From the NCBI GenBank assembly GCA_023954595.1, contig JAGSHJ010000086.1, forward strand, positions 1-9,624: a DNA stretch of 9,624 nt, written 5' to 3'. This document shows positions 1 to 6,149 of this stretch, in pieces (the first letter of the stretch is position 1; every line of letters begins with the position of its first letter). A program made the position numbers and the translations under genes. This stretch comes from Bacteriovoracaceae bacterium (GTDB lineage: Bacteria > Bdellovibrionota > Bacteriovoracia > Bacteriovoracales > Bacteriovoracaceae). The notes under the pieces are model-generated. The model saw nothing but the letters and a program-made list of their open reading frames with translations. It searched no databases and was not told the DNA's origin.

Positions 1-1
1 T

Positions 2-160
2 ATTGCTGAGGATAATGCGAAGGCCACACTATTCTTTGCATGGCATGATGATGGCGGCTCAAATGGCATCGAAGGCGGCATGTTCAATGTTGAGCTAGAG
101 AACAATCACACAAAAAGTACAAGTGTGTCTGGTTCCTTCCCGGCCATTTTGTCCAACTAA
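2..160 (+). CDS. C-terminal end of an unrecognised protein (5' truncated by window)
   Basis: The frame is open from the window edge to TAA at 158-160 and gives 52 residues. The fragment contains FFAWHDDGGSNGIEGGMFNV and ends in FPAILSN. It is Gly/Asn/Ser-rich with alternating hydrophobic residues, which would fit the end of a secreted or beta-rich protein, but I recognise no family. A 17-bp palindrome (164-180) follows it, then the next same-strand gene starts 34 nt downstream. That it is a real gene rests on the open frame reaching the edge, the sensible composition and the closely following gene. The beginning is not visible, so no function is offered. Confidence 0.6.
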   Translation: MAEDNAKATLFFAWHDDGGSNGIEGGMFNVELENNHTKSTSVSGSFPAILSN

Positions 161-163
161 TTG

Positions 164-180
164 CTGATTTTCAAAATCAG
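164..180. repeat. Perfect 8-bp inverted repeat between two genes
   Basis: CTGATTTT (164-171) and AAAATCAG (173-180) are exact reverse complements around a single C. No T-run follows on either strand, so it is not a classical Rho-independent terminator. It sits 4 nt after the upstream stop codon and 8 nt before the AGGAG ribosome-binding sequence of the next gene. It could be a mRNA-end hairpin, a processing site or an operator. I cannot tell which. Confidence 0.4.
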
Positions 181-194
181 GTTAAAATAGGAGC

Positions 195-1073
195 ATGCGT
201 ATATGCTTCTATCTTTTATTCTGTTTTTGTACCCTGGCCCAGGCCTATGAACTGGTCATAGTTCAAGGTGTCTCCAAGACTGGTTTTACTTTCGTAACTA
301 GAAATGGAAAAAAAGATGGAGTCTTTAAAGGCAAGAACGCAACCTTTACCTCTGACAACATTAGTCTCATCGCCAAAGCAATCTCTGTCACACGTCAATT
401 TACTCAATGGGAAGTTCAAAACGATGAAACAACAGTGCCTTTTAGAAAAGGTGAAGTTGTAACAATGTATGATGCTACAGAGCATCTTTGGGCCTTGACT
501 CCAGAGACGATTCGCAAAAAGTATATCAAAACTGAAATATTCACACCTCGCCTATCAATTGGTGCTCACGTTTCCTTTTTTACAGGTATAAGTGCCAGTG
601 TATCTGATGCAGCTGACACTCCAGACCAACGTGGTGGCCTTGTATTTGAGGGAATGCTAGAGAAAGAGATCAATGAGAGCTTCGCGCTCGCCGGAGGATT
701 TCGCTACTCAAGAGAGACGATAAATGTAGCAGAGGCCTCACTGACTGCTTCACAAGCTCTAGGACTTGCTGAAATTCGCTATTACTTTAATAAAATGCCA
801 AGCTTTCATAACGCTAGACTAGCACTCGCCCTAGGTATGGGTTATGGGCAATCTCAAACTCAAACAAGCGGCCAGACAAGCTCTGGAAATGCGGTGGTTC
901 TTCCCATCACCAAAGCAAGCTTAAACGTACCTATGAACAAGCTTACAGACTTTGTTGTAGAAGGGTCATTTGAGAGTGTGAGAACAGATGAAGAGTTTGA
1001 AGATGGAACAACTCAATCTAGTAACGTCGATAATTTCAGATATGGTGTCGCCCTAAAGCGATATTTTGAATAG
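195..1073 (+). CDS. Secreted protein, putative outer-membrane beta-barrel
   Basis: This is a 292-residue protein with a signal peptide: short basic start (MR), Cys/Phe/Leu-rich core, probable cleavage at AQA^YE after residue 17. Residues ~18-105 form a small beta-rich region containing VSKTGFTFVTRNGKKDGVFKG. Residues ~115-292 have alternating hydrophobic strands separated by Gly/Ser/Thr/Gln-rich loops (e.g. GYGQSQTQTSGQTSSGN) and end in YGVALKRYFE. That is the look of an outer-membrane barrel with a near-C-terminal aromatic residue. I cannot name a family; the barrel call is inference from strand pattern. The start is odd: AGGAG (189-193) ends only 1 nt before the ATG, and TAA at 183-185 blocks any earlier in-frame start. 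It converges on the minus-strand gene ending at 1108. Confidence 0.75.
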   Translation: MRICFYLLFCFCTLAQAYELVIVQGVSKTGFTFVTRNGKKDGVFKGKNATFTSDNISLIAKAISVTRQFTQWEVQNDETTVPFRKGEVVTMYDATEHLWALTPETIRKKYIKTEIFTPRLSIGAHVSFFTGISASVSDAADTPDQRGGLVFEGMLEKEINESFALAGGFRYSRETINVAEASLTASQALGLAEIRYYFNKMPSFHNARLALALGMGYGQSQTQTSGQTSSGNAVVLPITKASLNVPMNKLTDFVVEGSFESVRTDEEFEDGTTQSSNVDNFRYGVALKRYFE

Positions 1074-1094
1074 CGCCGAATAACTCTTCGGCGC
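1073..1094. terminator. Hairpin between convergent genes, U-tract missing
   Basis: GCGCCGAA (1073-1080) and TTCGGCGC (1087-1094) form a perfect 8-bp GC-rich stem with a 6-nt loop. The left arm starts on the last base of the upstream TAG stop. It lies between the 3' ends of two convergent genes, so it can serve both strands. Neither side carries a proper T-run, so it is either a weak or Rho-assisted terminator or an mRNA 3'-end stabilising hairpin. Confidence 0.5.
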
Positions 1095-1107
1095 CAAAGC
1101 AGATAAT

Positions 1108-1581
1108 TTATCTAAGAACAGTACCGCTAATTTTAATTCTATTCATGCGTGAAGATGAAGAACAAGAACGAACTCTATCTAGTTCAGCAAATTCAAATTC
1201 GTCTTTTACGTGATCAAAAAAACTTTTGTATAAATCACAAGAGGTGTGGCTTCTAAATAGAAAGTCCTCGTACATTCCTGTGCCTTGCCCATTTGCGTCT
1301 TCTACCTTAACAGTGAAAGTCGCCTCAACGTATGCATCCATAGGCCATCTAGTTACAGGGTCTAATCCACCACTGCAATCAACAAGAATATTTGTAGCTC
1401 CCAACTCCTCTAGAAGTTCTTCACCTCTAATTTCAACAGAGTCGCAGTTGTAGTAAACTCTTGCGCCAAAATCAGTTCTAGAGTCCATTCTAAATTTCTT
1501 AGTAACAGTTTTTTCAGCAGTTGGTACCATGTTCGCAAATGCGCTTGATCCAACCAATAGAGCAACTAGTAATAGTTTCAT
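1108..1581 (-). CDS. Small secreted protein with four cysteines, family not recognised
   Basis: This is a 157-residue protein. The start at 1581 is chosen because AGGAGG lies 5 nt upstream of that ATG. The longer frame from 1599 would bury this ribosome site inside the gene and put MNKEAH ahead of a clean signal peptide. The signal peptide is MKLLLVALLVGSSAFA, with cleavage expected after residue 16. The mature part has four Cys (about 46, 69, 115, 140), which could form two disulfides in the periplasm, and ends in a basic beta-strand-like tail (RMNRIKISGTVLR). I recognise no family. It has a candidate promoter at 1612-1640 and appears monocistronic, converging on the upstream barrel gene. 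Confidence 0.75.
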   Translation of the reverse strand: MKLLLVALLVGSSAFANMVPTAEKTVTKKFRMDSRTDFGARVYYNCDSVEIRGEELLEELGATNILVDCSGGLDPVTRWPMDAYVEATFTVKVEDANGQGTGMYEDFLFRSHTSCDLYKSFFDHVKDEFEFAELDRVRSCSSSSRMNRIKISGTVLR

Positions 1582-1611
1582 GTGTGCCTCCTTATTCAAT
1601 TAGGTATTATC

Positions 1612-1640
1612 ATCAAATCAATTGAACAAGAGAGAGTCAA
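1612..1640 (-). promoter_or_regulatory. Candidate sigma70 promoter for the four-cysteine protein gene
   Basis: On the minus strand TTGACT (1635-1640, 5/6 match to TTGACA) is 17 bp from TTTGAT (1612-1617, 4/6 match to TATAAT). This would give a leader of roughly 25 nt ahead of the ATG at 1581. It lies just downstream of the terminator of the preceding oxygenase gene, where a new promoter is needed. It is called from the sequence pattern only. Confidence 0.35.
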
Positions 1641-1655
1641 GTAGACATGCATTGC

Positions 1656-1685
1656 AAAAAAAAGGCCCTGAGAACTCAGGGCCTT
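1656..1685 (-). terminator. Strong Rho-independent terminator of the oxygenase gene
   Basis: Perfect inverted arms AAGGCCCTGAG (1662-1672) and CTCAGGGCCTT (1675-1685) flank a 2-nt centre. Read on the minus strand, the stem is followed by eight U (the A-run at 1656-1663, which overlaps the stem base). It begins 9 nt after the stop codon of the minus-strand gene ending at 1695. GC-rich stem plus U8 is the textbook form. Confidence 0.9.
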
Positions 1686-1694
1686 GTATAGACT

Positions 1695-2648
1695 TTACTT
1701 TAAACCAATTTCAACAAGACGTTTCATAAGTGCGTCATGAGCACTAATCGGTGGATACTTTGCTCCATCTCCTAAACATGATGGAATGCACTCCAAGATT
1801 GCTTCAGGGTGTGGGTGAACAAAAAATGGCATAGAGTATCTTTCAGAGCCACTATCATCCGGATTGATTACGCGGTGAATCGTTGCAGGAATGACATCAT
1901 TTGTGATGCGTGACAACATGTCACCTGAATCAACAACTAATTGTCCTTCCTCTGTATTTACATCTAACCACTGCCCGTCTCTATCAAGAAGCTGAAGACC
2001 ACTAGCAGTCGCACCCATTAGAATTGTAATAAGGTTAATATCACCGTGAGCGGCAGCTCTAATAGAGCCAGCTGGTGGAGCATCTCCCACTGGTGGGTAA
2101 TGAATTGCTCTAAGGACTGAGTTTCCAACGTTAATCATTTCAGTGAAGTAATCACTTGGAACATCAAGTGCTCTACCTAGTGCTTCTAGAAGAACATGAG
2201 ATGTTTTATCTAGAGCGTTGTATAGGTTTAGAAGCTGCTCTTTAAATTCAGGAACTTCTTTTTCAGGCCATACGTTTTCTGGGTAGTATTCATGAAACTT
2301 ATGATTACCTGGAACTTCTCTACCAACATGCCAAAACTCTTTTAGATCCTTGTAAGGATTGTCTTTAGCATGCTCAGTACCAAAAGGAGTGTAGCCTCTT
2401 TGACCGCCACCTTGCTCGCAAATATATTGTCTTTTTACTTCTTCAGGTAGTTCAAAAAACTTCTGAACAGCAGCATATCCCTCTTGGCGAGTAACTTCCT
2501 GAATAGGATGATCTTTAAGGATAATAAATCCATAGTCCTTAAGGCCTGAGTACAATTGATCCACAAATTTTGTCTGGTCGCTGGCATTGCCATCAACGTA
2601 GCTCATCAGACTTAGCTCTGGAACCTTTCTTTTATTAGTTTCACTCAT
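1695..2648 (-). CDS. Isopenicillin N synthase-family 2-oxoglutarate/Fe(II) oxygenase
   Basis: This 317-residue protein is a non-haem iron dioxygenase of the plant/IPNS-like (DIOX_N plus 2OG-FeII_Oxy) type. The N-terminal half has the DIOX_N signature (FVDQLYSGLKDYGFIILKDHPI, followed by VQKFFELPEEVK). In the double-stranded beta-helix core, the iron facial triad is visible as H201-x-D203 (AAHGDINLIT) and H258 (TIHRVINP). The 2-oxoglutarate-binding R-x-S is R270/S272 (RYSMPFF). All key residues are present, so it should be active. The true substrate cannot be read from sequence; the family covers antibiotic, hormone and small-acid oxidation. The start at ATG 2648 is preferred (AGGAG 6 nt upstream) over GTG one codon earlier. 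It looks like a single-gene unit with its own promoter and a strong terminator. Confidence 0.9.
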   Translation of the reverse strand: MSETNKRKVPELSLMSYVDGNASDQTKFVDQLYSGLKDYGFIILKDHPIQEVTRQEGYAAVQKFFELPEEVKRQYICEQGGGQRGYTPFGTEHAKDNPYKDLKEFWHVGREVPGNHKFHEYYPENVWPEKEVPEFKEQLLNLYNALDKTSHVLLEALGRALDVPSDYFTEMINVGNSVLRAIHYPPVGDAPPAGSIRAAAHGDINLITILMGATASGLQLLDRDGQWLDVNTEEGQLVVDSGDMLSRITNDVIPATIHRVINPDDSGSERYSMPFFVHPHPEAILECIPSCLGDGAKYPPISAHDALMKRLVEIGLK

Positions 2649-2676
2649 CACTTTCTCCTAAACGGTTATTTCAAAT

Positions 2677-2705
2677 ATTCTATCAAATTTTAAAAATACT
2701 AAGAA
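2677..2705 (-). promoter_or_regulatory. Candidate sigma70 promoter for the oxygenase gene
   Basis: On the minus strand TTCTTA (2700-2705) is 17 bp from TAGAAT (2677-2682, 5/6 match to TATAAT). The predicted leader is about 20 nt. The 73-nt gap after yggS, compared with 3-24 nt gaps inside the operon, supports a separate transcription start here. The -35 half is weak (3/6). No strong terminator for the preceding operon is visible; the 5-bp inverted repeat at 2701-2714 is too small to rely on. Confidence 0.35.
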
Positions 2706-2721
2706 CTAATTCTTCAGAGCA

Positions 2722-3408
2722 TTATTTGGAGCGACTTCCAAAAATCGCTGAACCTACCCTGACCCAATCAGTACCCTCTTCAAGGGCGATCTCAAAGTCT
2801 TGACTCATTCCCATGGACAACTCAAGAGTGCCAATTTTTAGCTCTTTTTCTAAGCTTTGTTTAAGACCATTAAGCTTAGAGAAGCACTCTTTTGCGGCCT
2901 GATGAAAGTCTTCACCGCTAATTGAGCCCATTGTCATGAGTCCCTGAAGGTAGAAGCACTCACTTTGCTGGGTCAACTCACAGGCCTTAACCAGCTCGTC
3001 ATAGTCTGTAAAACCACTTTTTTGCTCTTCATTTGAAGTATTGTACTGCAAGAAGAGCCCAACTTTTTTATCAACTTTTTTACTTAAAAGCTTATTCAAT
3101 AATTTGATGCTATCTATGGAATGAATAGATATAAGGTTTGGAGTCTTAAGAAGTTGATTGATTTTATTGCTTTGAAGCTTTCCAATAAAGTGCCATTTTA
3201 TATCAGGGCAAAGCTCTTCAAGCTCCAATGATTTCTCTAATAGATCTTGAACTTTATTCTCTCCAAAGTCTCTCTGTCCAGCATTGTAAGCAATCATTGC
3301 GTCACTAGCAGGCCAGGTCTTGGAGACGGTCAATAACTTTGCCCGACCATCAAGTCGGGCAAGAGTTAAATTTAAATTTTCTTGGATGCTTTCTTCACGA
3401 GAGCTCAT
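2722..3408 (-). CDS. yggS: YggS/PLPBP-family pyridoxal-phosphate homeostasis protein
   Basis: This 228-residue protein is a single-domain PLP-binding TIM barrel resembling the N-terminal domain of alanine racemase. In this family it controls free PLP levels and has no known catalytic turnover. The PLP lysine is K30 in LLTVSKTWP. Other family blocks in order are RDFGENKVQD (~46-55), WHFIGKLQSNK, HSIDS, NTSNEEQKSGF, GLMTMG and the phosphate-binding C-terminal block SMGMSQDFEIALEEGTDWVR then VGSAIFG. Length is normal for the family. It is the last gene of the glpX operon, starting 3 nt after the phasin-like gene's stop; only a weak GAAG-type ribosome site precedes it, so translation is probably coupled. 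Cytoplasmic. Confidence 0.95.
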   Translation of the reverse strand: MSSREESIQENLNLTLARLDGRAKLLTVSKTWPASDAMIAYNAGQRDFGENKVQDLLEKSLELEELCPDIKWHFIGKLQSNKINQLLKTPNLISIHSIDSIKLLNKLLSKKVDKKVGLFLQYNTSNEEQKSGFTDYDELVKACELTQQSECFYLQGLMTMGSISGEDFHQAAKECFSKLNGLKQSLEKELKIGTLELSMGMSQDFEIALEEGTDWVRVGSAIFGSRSK

Positions 3409-3411
3409 AGA

Positions 3412-3762
3412 TTACTCTTCGGTCTCGCTCTTAACCTGGACTGAGCGTTTCTTTGCGCCCGGCTTCTTTTTAAATTTGATGTTGGCCTTAATCTCTAGAT
3501 CGTAATCTTCTAGAACACGATCGATCTCTTTTGTCAGGTCAACTTTATCAAGATAGGTTTTCAGCTCTTTTTTTACAGAGAGAATGAATTCAGTTTTTGT
3601 GGCCTTCGCATTTTGCAAAAGCCCTTGGATGATTTCTTTTGGAAGTGGCAGGTCTTGTACAAGACCACGAATGCTCTCCTCCGTCATAAAGGCCGCGGAG
3701 ATCCCCGTAGAGAAGATCTTCTTGACCATATCACCAATTTTTTTATCTTCTTTTTCTTCCAT
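3412..3762 (-). CDS. Phasin-like small helical protein
   Basis: This 116-residue, highly charged, mostly helical protein has no signal peptide. The layout recalls phasin / PHA-granule-associated-like small proteins: a short amphipathic helix (MVKKIFSTGISAAF, ~12-25), then TEESIRGLVQDLPLPKEIIQ, then a long Lys/Glu-rich amphipathic helix (~52-85), and a basic tail (KFKKKPGAKKRS). The family assignment is by pattern and uncertain. Any partner is unknown, though the neighbouring gene encodes a lipid-binding fold. No clear Shine-Dalgarno lies ahead of the ATG, and the gap to the upstream stop is only 6 nt, so translation is likely coupled. A later in-frame ATG (3729) is possible but would remove the acidic/basic N-terminus. 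Confidence 0.7.
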   Translation of the reverse strand: MEEKEDKKIGDMVKKIFSTGISAAFMTEESIRGLVQDLPLPKEIIQGLLQNAKATKTEFILSVKKELKTYLDKVDLTKEIDRVLEDYDLEIKANIKFKKKPGAKKRSVQVKSETEE

Positions 3763-3768
3763 ATAAGA

Positions 3769-4194
3769 CTACGCTTTTTTGGCCTTCTCTTTCACTGCTT
3801 TCATCATTGAAGGTAGGTTACTTGATACTAACTTTTTACTGATAAGCCCTGGAACCTTAACTTTAAAGTCTACATTGATACTGTAGGTAACTTCAGTTTT
3901 ACCATTGCCAACATCTTTTAAGTCCCAAGATCCATCACTTTTACTTAGAAGGTCACCTGAATCAAGTGTCCAAGAAATGCGGTTTGGAGCTTCTAATTTA
4001 TGATTTAGAGTATATGAGAACTTTTTGATTAGATTCAGGTCATATCTGGCCTTAACCTCGTCTCCGCTTCTCTCAATTACTTCCACTCTTTCAACACCTG
4101 TCATAAAGTCAGGGTAAGACTCAAGGTCACTTAAAACCTTGAAGATCTTTTCCATATCAACGTCAAAAACTTCAGTTTTACTAGCTTCGGCCAT
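3769..4194 (-). CDS. SRPBCC / COQ10-START family lipid-binding protein
   Basis: This 141-residue protein has a helix-grip (START/Bet v1-like) fold: an N-terminal strand, then the helix pair EKIFKVLSDLESYPDFMTGV (14-33), whose S-x-Y-P-x-F signature is typical of the COQ10/polyketide-cyclase group. Alternating strands follow (e.g. ISWTLDSGDLL, GSWDLKDVGNGKTEVTYSI), then a long C-terminal helix ending in lysines (SMMKAVKEKAKKA). The family binds hydrophobic ligands such as quinones or lipids in a central cavity; the ligand here is not deducible. No signal peptide, so cytoplasmic or membrane-peripheral. AAGGA lies 7 nt upstream of the ATG. It is the second gene of the glpX operon, 24 nt after glpX. 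Confidence 0.85.
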   Translation of the reverse strand: MAEASKTEVFDVDMEKIFKVLSDLESYPDFMTGVERVEVIERSGDEVKARYDLNLIKKFSYTLNHKLEAPNRISWTLDSGDLLSKSDGSWDLKDVGNGKTEVTYSINVDFKVKVPGLISKKLVSSNLPSMMKAVKEKAKKA

Positions 4195-4218
4195 TTAAAA
4201 TTCCTTTTTTAAAATGAT

Positions 4219-5178
4219 CTAATATCTTGGTTTCTTATCAAAGTGGTGCTCAGCACTGATGTGTCTGATAGTCCCTGATTCACTTCTCATTACTAAAGAA
4301 TGAGTTGTAGCTCCCCAAGGCTTGAAGTTTACACCTTTCAATAGACTTCCTGTTGTAACACCAGTTGCTACAAACATGACGTTACCTTTTGCAAGCTCGT
4401 TCATGTGAAAGACTTTATTAATATCTTCGATTCCCATTTGTCTTGCACGCTCGATTTCAGCATCATCTTTTGGTTGGAATACACCTTGGAAATCACCACC
4501 TAGACATCTAAGTGCAGCAGCGGAAATAACACCCTCAGGTGCCGCGCCAATTCCTAGAAGGATATCAATTCCAGAATCAGGAAGAGCACAGGCGATTGCA
4601 GCAGAAACATCTCCGTCTCCGATAAGATTAATTCTACAGCCTGTTTCTCTAATTTCTTCGATTAGCTCTTTATGTCTTGGACGATCAAGAACTACTGCTG
4701 TTAGGTCTTGAGGACGACATTTTTTAACATCAGCAAGTCTTCTGATGTTTTCAGTTGCACTTTGAGTGATGTCAATACAACCTTTGGCCTCAGGGCCTAC
4801 AGCGATTTTATTCATGTAACTATCTGGCGCGTGAAGAAGGCAGCCTTTCTCACCAATGGCCATAACAGAAATAGAGTTTGGTCCACCTGTAGCACAAATT
4901 GTTGTTCCCTCTAGAGGGTCAACTGCGATTTCAAGTTCAGGGCAATTGTCAGATCCGCCACCAACTTTCTCTCCGATGTAGAGCATTGGAGCTTCATCTC
5001 TCTCGCCTTCACCAATAACAATTGTGGCCTTGCAATCAACGCTATCCAGCATGCTTCTCATAGCATCAACTGCAGCTTGATCAGCAGCTTTCTCATCGCC
5101 TTTTCCCATCAAACGGGCAGAGGCAATTGCTGCCATTTCAGTAACTCTTACAAACTCTAGGGCCAAATTTCTGTTCAC
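4219..5178 (-). CDS. glpX: Class II fructose-1,6-bisphosphatase (GlpX)
   Basis: This 319-residue enzyme hydrolyses fructose-1,6-bisphosphate to fructose-6-phosphate in gluconeogenesis. Family motifs in order: KGDEKAADQAAVDAMR (metal/substrate Asp33), IGEGERDEAPMLYIGE (E57), AVDPLEGTT (D87/E90), GDGDVSAAI (~188-194), GIGAAPEGVISAAALRCLGG (E215), and a C-terminal TTHSLVMRSESGTIRHI. The metal-site acidic residues expected for the lithium-sensitive phosphatase superfamily are all present and length is normal. It starts with GTG, supported by AAGGA 6 nt upstream and no better in-frame start. It is the first gene of a four-gene operon with a near-consensus promoter about 40 nt upstream. In some bacteria class II is the only FBPase; whether that holds here cannot be seen. 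Confidence 0.97.
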   Translation of the reverse strand: MNRNLALEFVRVTEMAAIASARLMGKGDEKAADQAAVDAMRSMLDSVDCKATIVIGEGERDEAPMLYIGEKVGGGSDNCPELEIAVDPLEGTTICATGGPNSISVMAIGEKGCLLHAPDSYMNKIAVGPEAKGCIDITQSATENIRRLADVKKCRPQDLTAVVLDRPRHKELIEEIRETGCRINLIGDGDVSAAIACALPDSGIDILLGIGAAPEGVISAAALRCLGGDFQGVFQPKDDAEIERARQMGIEDINKVFHMNELAKGNVMFVATGVTTGSLLKGVNFKPWGATTHSLVMRSESGTIRHISAEHHFDKKPRY

Positions 5179-5219
5179 TCTATATCCTTTGCTAAATTAA
5201 ATTAATTGCTATCGACGCT

Positions 5220-5248
5220 TTTATAGCGCTCAATTTTAACACTCTCAA
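5220..5248 (-). promoter_or_regulatory. Near-consensus sigma70 promoter of the glpX operon
   Basis: On the minus strand TTGAGA (5243-5248, 5/6) is exactly 17 bp from TATAAA (5220-5225, 5/6). The predicted transcript starts near 5212, giving a leader of about 35 nt before the GTG at 5178. It falls in the 81-nt gap between the PilZ gene stop and glpX, and no terminator hairpin is visible after the PilZ gene, so readthrough from it is also possible. Confidence 0.6.
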
Positions 5249-5259
5249 CTTATAAAGAC

Positions 5260-5979
5260 TTAACTAAGCTTCATTAATAGAAAATCAAGTGCATCTTCTG
5301 AAAGCTTATCTTTATCCACATTATTCAATAGCTTTTTGGCCATTTCAATTTTCACATCATCGATGCCAGCATCAAGCTTGAATACAAATTCATCTTCGCT
5401 AATAAGTGGTGTTTCAATGTCTCTTTTTGATATCACGCGACCGGTTTCAAGACCTCTTGTGTCTTTCCACTCAATGAAGTTCTCCATAATAAGAATCTGA
5501 AACTTGGAAAGCTCTCCGTCGTTATGTCTCCATACGAATATCTCCGTAGGGCCATCTGAACGTAGCCAGTATTTAAGTTTAGGTGGAAGCTCTAGACCTA
5601 GCTCTGGCCTATGAAGGGGTTTCAGTGACTGAGCAAAATGCTCAATCTTTAAAAATTCATCCACAGACTCTCTTTGAGTGGCCTGACCGCTGAATTCAAC
5701 GCCCAATCTATTCTCTTTAGTCCATTTAACATTGCCCTGAACTTTGAGAGATTTTCCAAGCCAGTGGATCTCTCCTCTTAGGCTCTCACCTTCTCTTTCT
5801 TTGGAATCCCCTGCCTTTAAGGCAAGCTGCATACCACTGTGAGAGATATCTTTAACTTCAAATACTCTTTCGTTTGAGTTGTCGCTTTTAAATATAAGGT
5901 AACAAAATGGAAAACGAGGTAGGACTCTTTTCTCCAATTTTTCAAAATCACTTTGCACTAAATTTAGATGCCTTGCCAT
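5260..5979 (-). CDS. PilZ-domain protein, likely cyclic-di-GMP receptor
   Basis: This is a 239-residue cytoplasmic protein. Residues ~14-110 form a PilZ domain with both c-di-GMP-binding signatures intact: R18-xxx-R22 (KRVLPRF) and D44-x-S46-xx-G49 (VKDISHSGMQ), followed by the beta-barrel strands ending in VKWTKENRLGVEFSG. It should therefore bind c-di-GMP. Residues ~120-239 make a second domain I do not recognise (contains LKYWLRSDGPTEIFVWRHND and EWKDTRGLETGRVISKRDIE), ending in a helical tail (DKLSEDALDFLLMKLS). It probably passes the signal to a partner or output. The start is secure: GGAGG lies 7 nt upstream of the ATG. The gene is divergent from pgsA across 170 nt that holds a palindrome next to its putative -10 site. 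Confidence 0.9.
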   Translation of the reverse strand: MARHLNLVQSDFEKLEKRVLPRFPFCYLIFKSDNSNERVFEVKDISHSGMQLALKAGDSKEREGESLRGEIHWLGKSLKVQGNVKWTKENRLGVEFSGQATQRESVDEFLKIEHFAQSLKPLHRPELGLELPPKLKYWLRSDGPTEIFVWRHNDGELSKFQILIMENFIEWKDTRGLETGRVISKRDIETPLISEDEFVFKLDAGIDDVKIEMAKKLLNNVDKDKLSEDALDFLLMKLS

Positions 5980-6007
5980 CCTATCTCCTCCGTAAAATTC
6001 AATGGTA

Positions 6008-6026
6008 ATTATAGTTTATCATAAAC
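6008..6026 (-). promoter_or_regulatory. Perfect -10 box with adjacent 13-bp palindrome, PilZ gene promoter region
   Basis: On the minus strand a perfect TATAAT (6008-6013) lies 28 nt upstream of the PilZ gene start. Immediately next to it, in the -10/-35 spacer, is the perfect inverted repeat GTTTAT-C-ATAAAC (6014-6026). No good -35 hexamer is found at 16-18 bp, which would suit an activated or regulated promoter. Repressor or activator binding to the palindrome is inference. Confidence 0.4.
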
Positions 6027-6060
6027 AGAAACGTGAGTAGGAAAAATCTAATGACACATT

Positions 6061-6089
6061 CTGACATGTTTTAAAACTTAAAATAAACT
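6061..6089 (+). promoter_or_regulatory. Candidate sigma70 promoter of the pgsA-serB operon
   Basis: CTGACA (6061-6066, 5/6) is 17 bp from TAAACT (6084-6089, 4/6). The predicted start near 6096 gives a leader of about 54 nt. The spacer holds a 10-bp palindrome GTTTTAAAAC (6068-6077). TGACA of the -35 element is repeated exactly one helical turn upstream (6052-6056). The hexamers are imperfect, so confidence is moderate. Confidence 0.35.
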
Positions 6090-6149
6090 TGAAGTTCTGG
6101 TAGCCTATCTATCGAAATCATCCCTAAGGGAAAAACCCCCGAGGTAAGC

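Noticed and set aside
203..250. 15-residue ORF starting at ATG 203 with a well-spaced AGGAG
   Set aside because: It is out of frame with the long, signal-peptide-bearing gene and has no coding-like features; kept only as part of the start-site oddity.
216..485. 89-codon minus-strand ORF opposite the barrel gene
   Set aside because: It is antisense to a better supported gene, lacks a ribosome site and has no recognisable domain; a frame shadow.
2701..2714. Short inverted repeat AAGAA/TTCTT as the terminator of the glpX operon
   Set aside because: A 5-bp A/T stem with no adjoining U-run on the minus strand is too weak to call.
3320..3810. Plus-strand ORFs of 60-65 codons opposite yggS and the phasin-like gene
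   Set aside because: They are shadows of the minus-strand operon, whose products have clear families and tight spacing; Phe/Ser/Arg-rich composition is typical of antisense translation.
5179..5259. Possible terminator after the PilZ gene
   Set aside because: No stem with a T-run was found on the minus strand here; the region is better explained as the glpX promoter.
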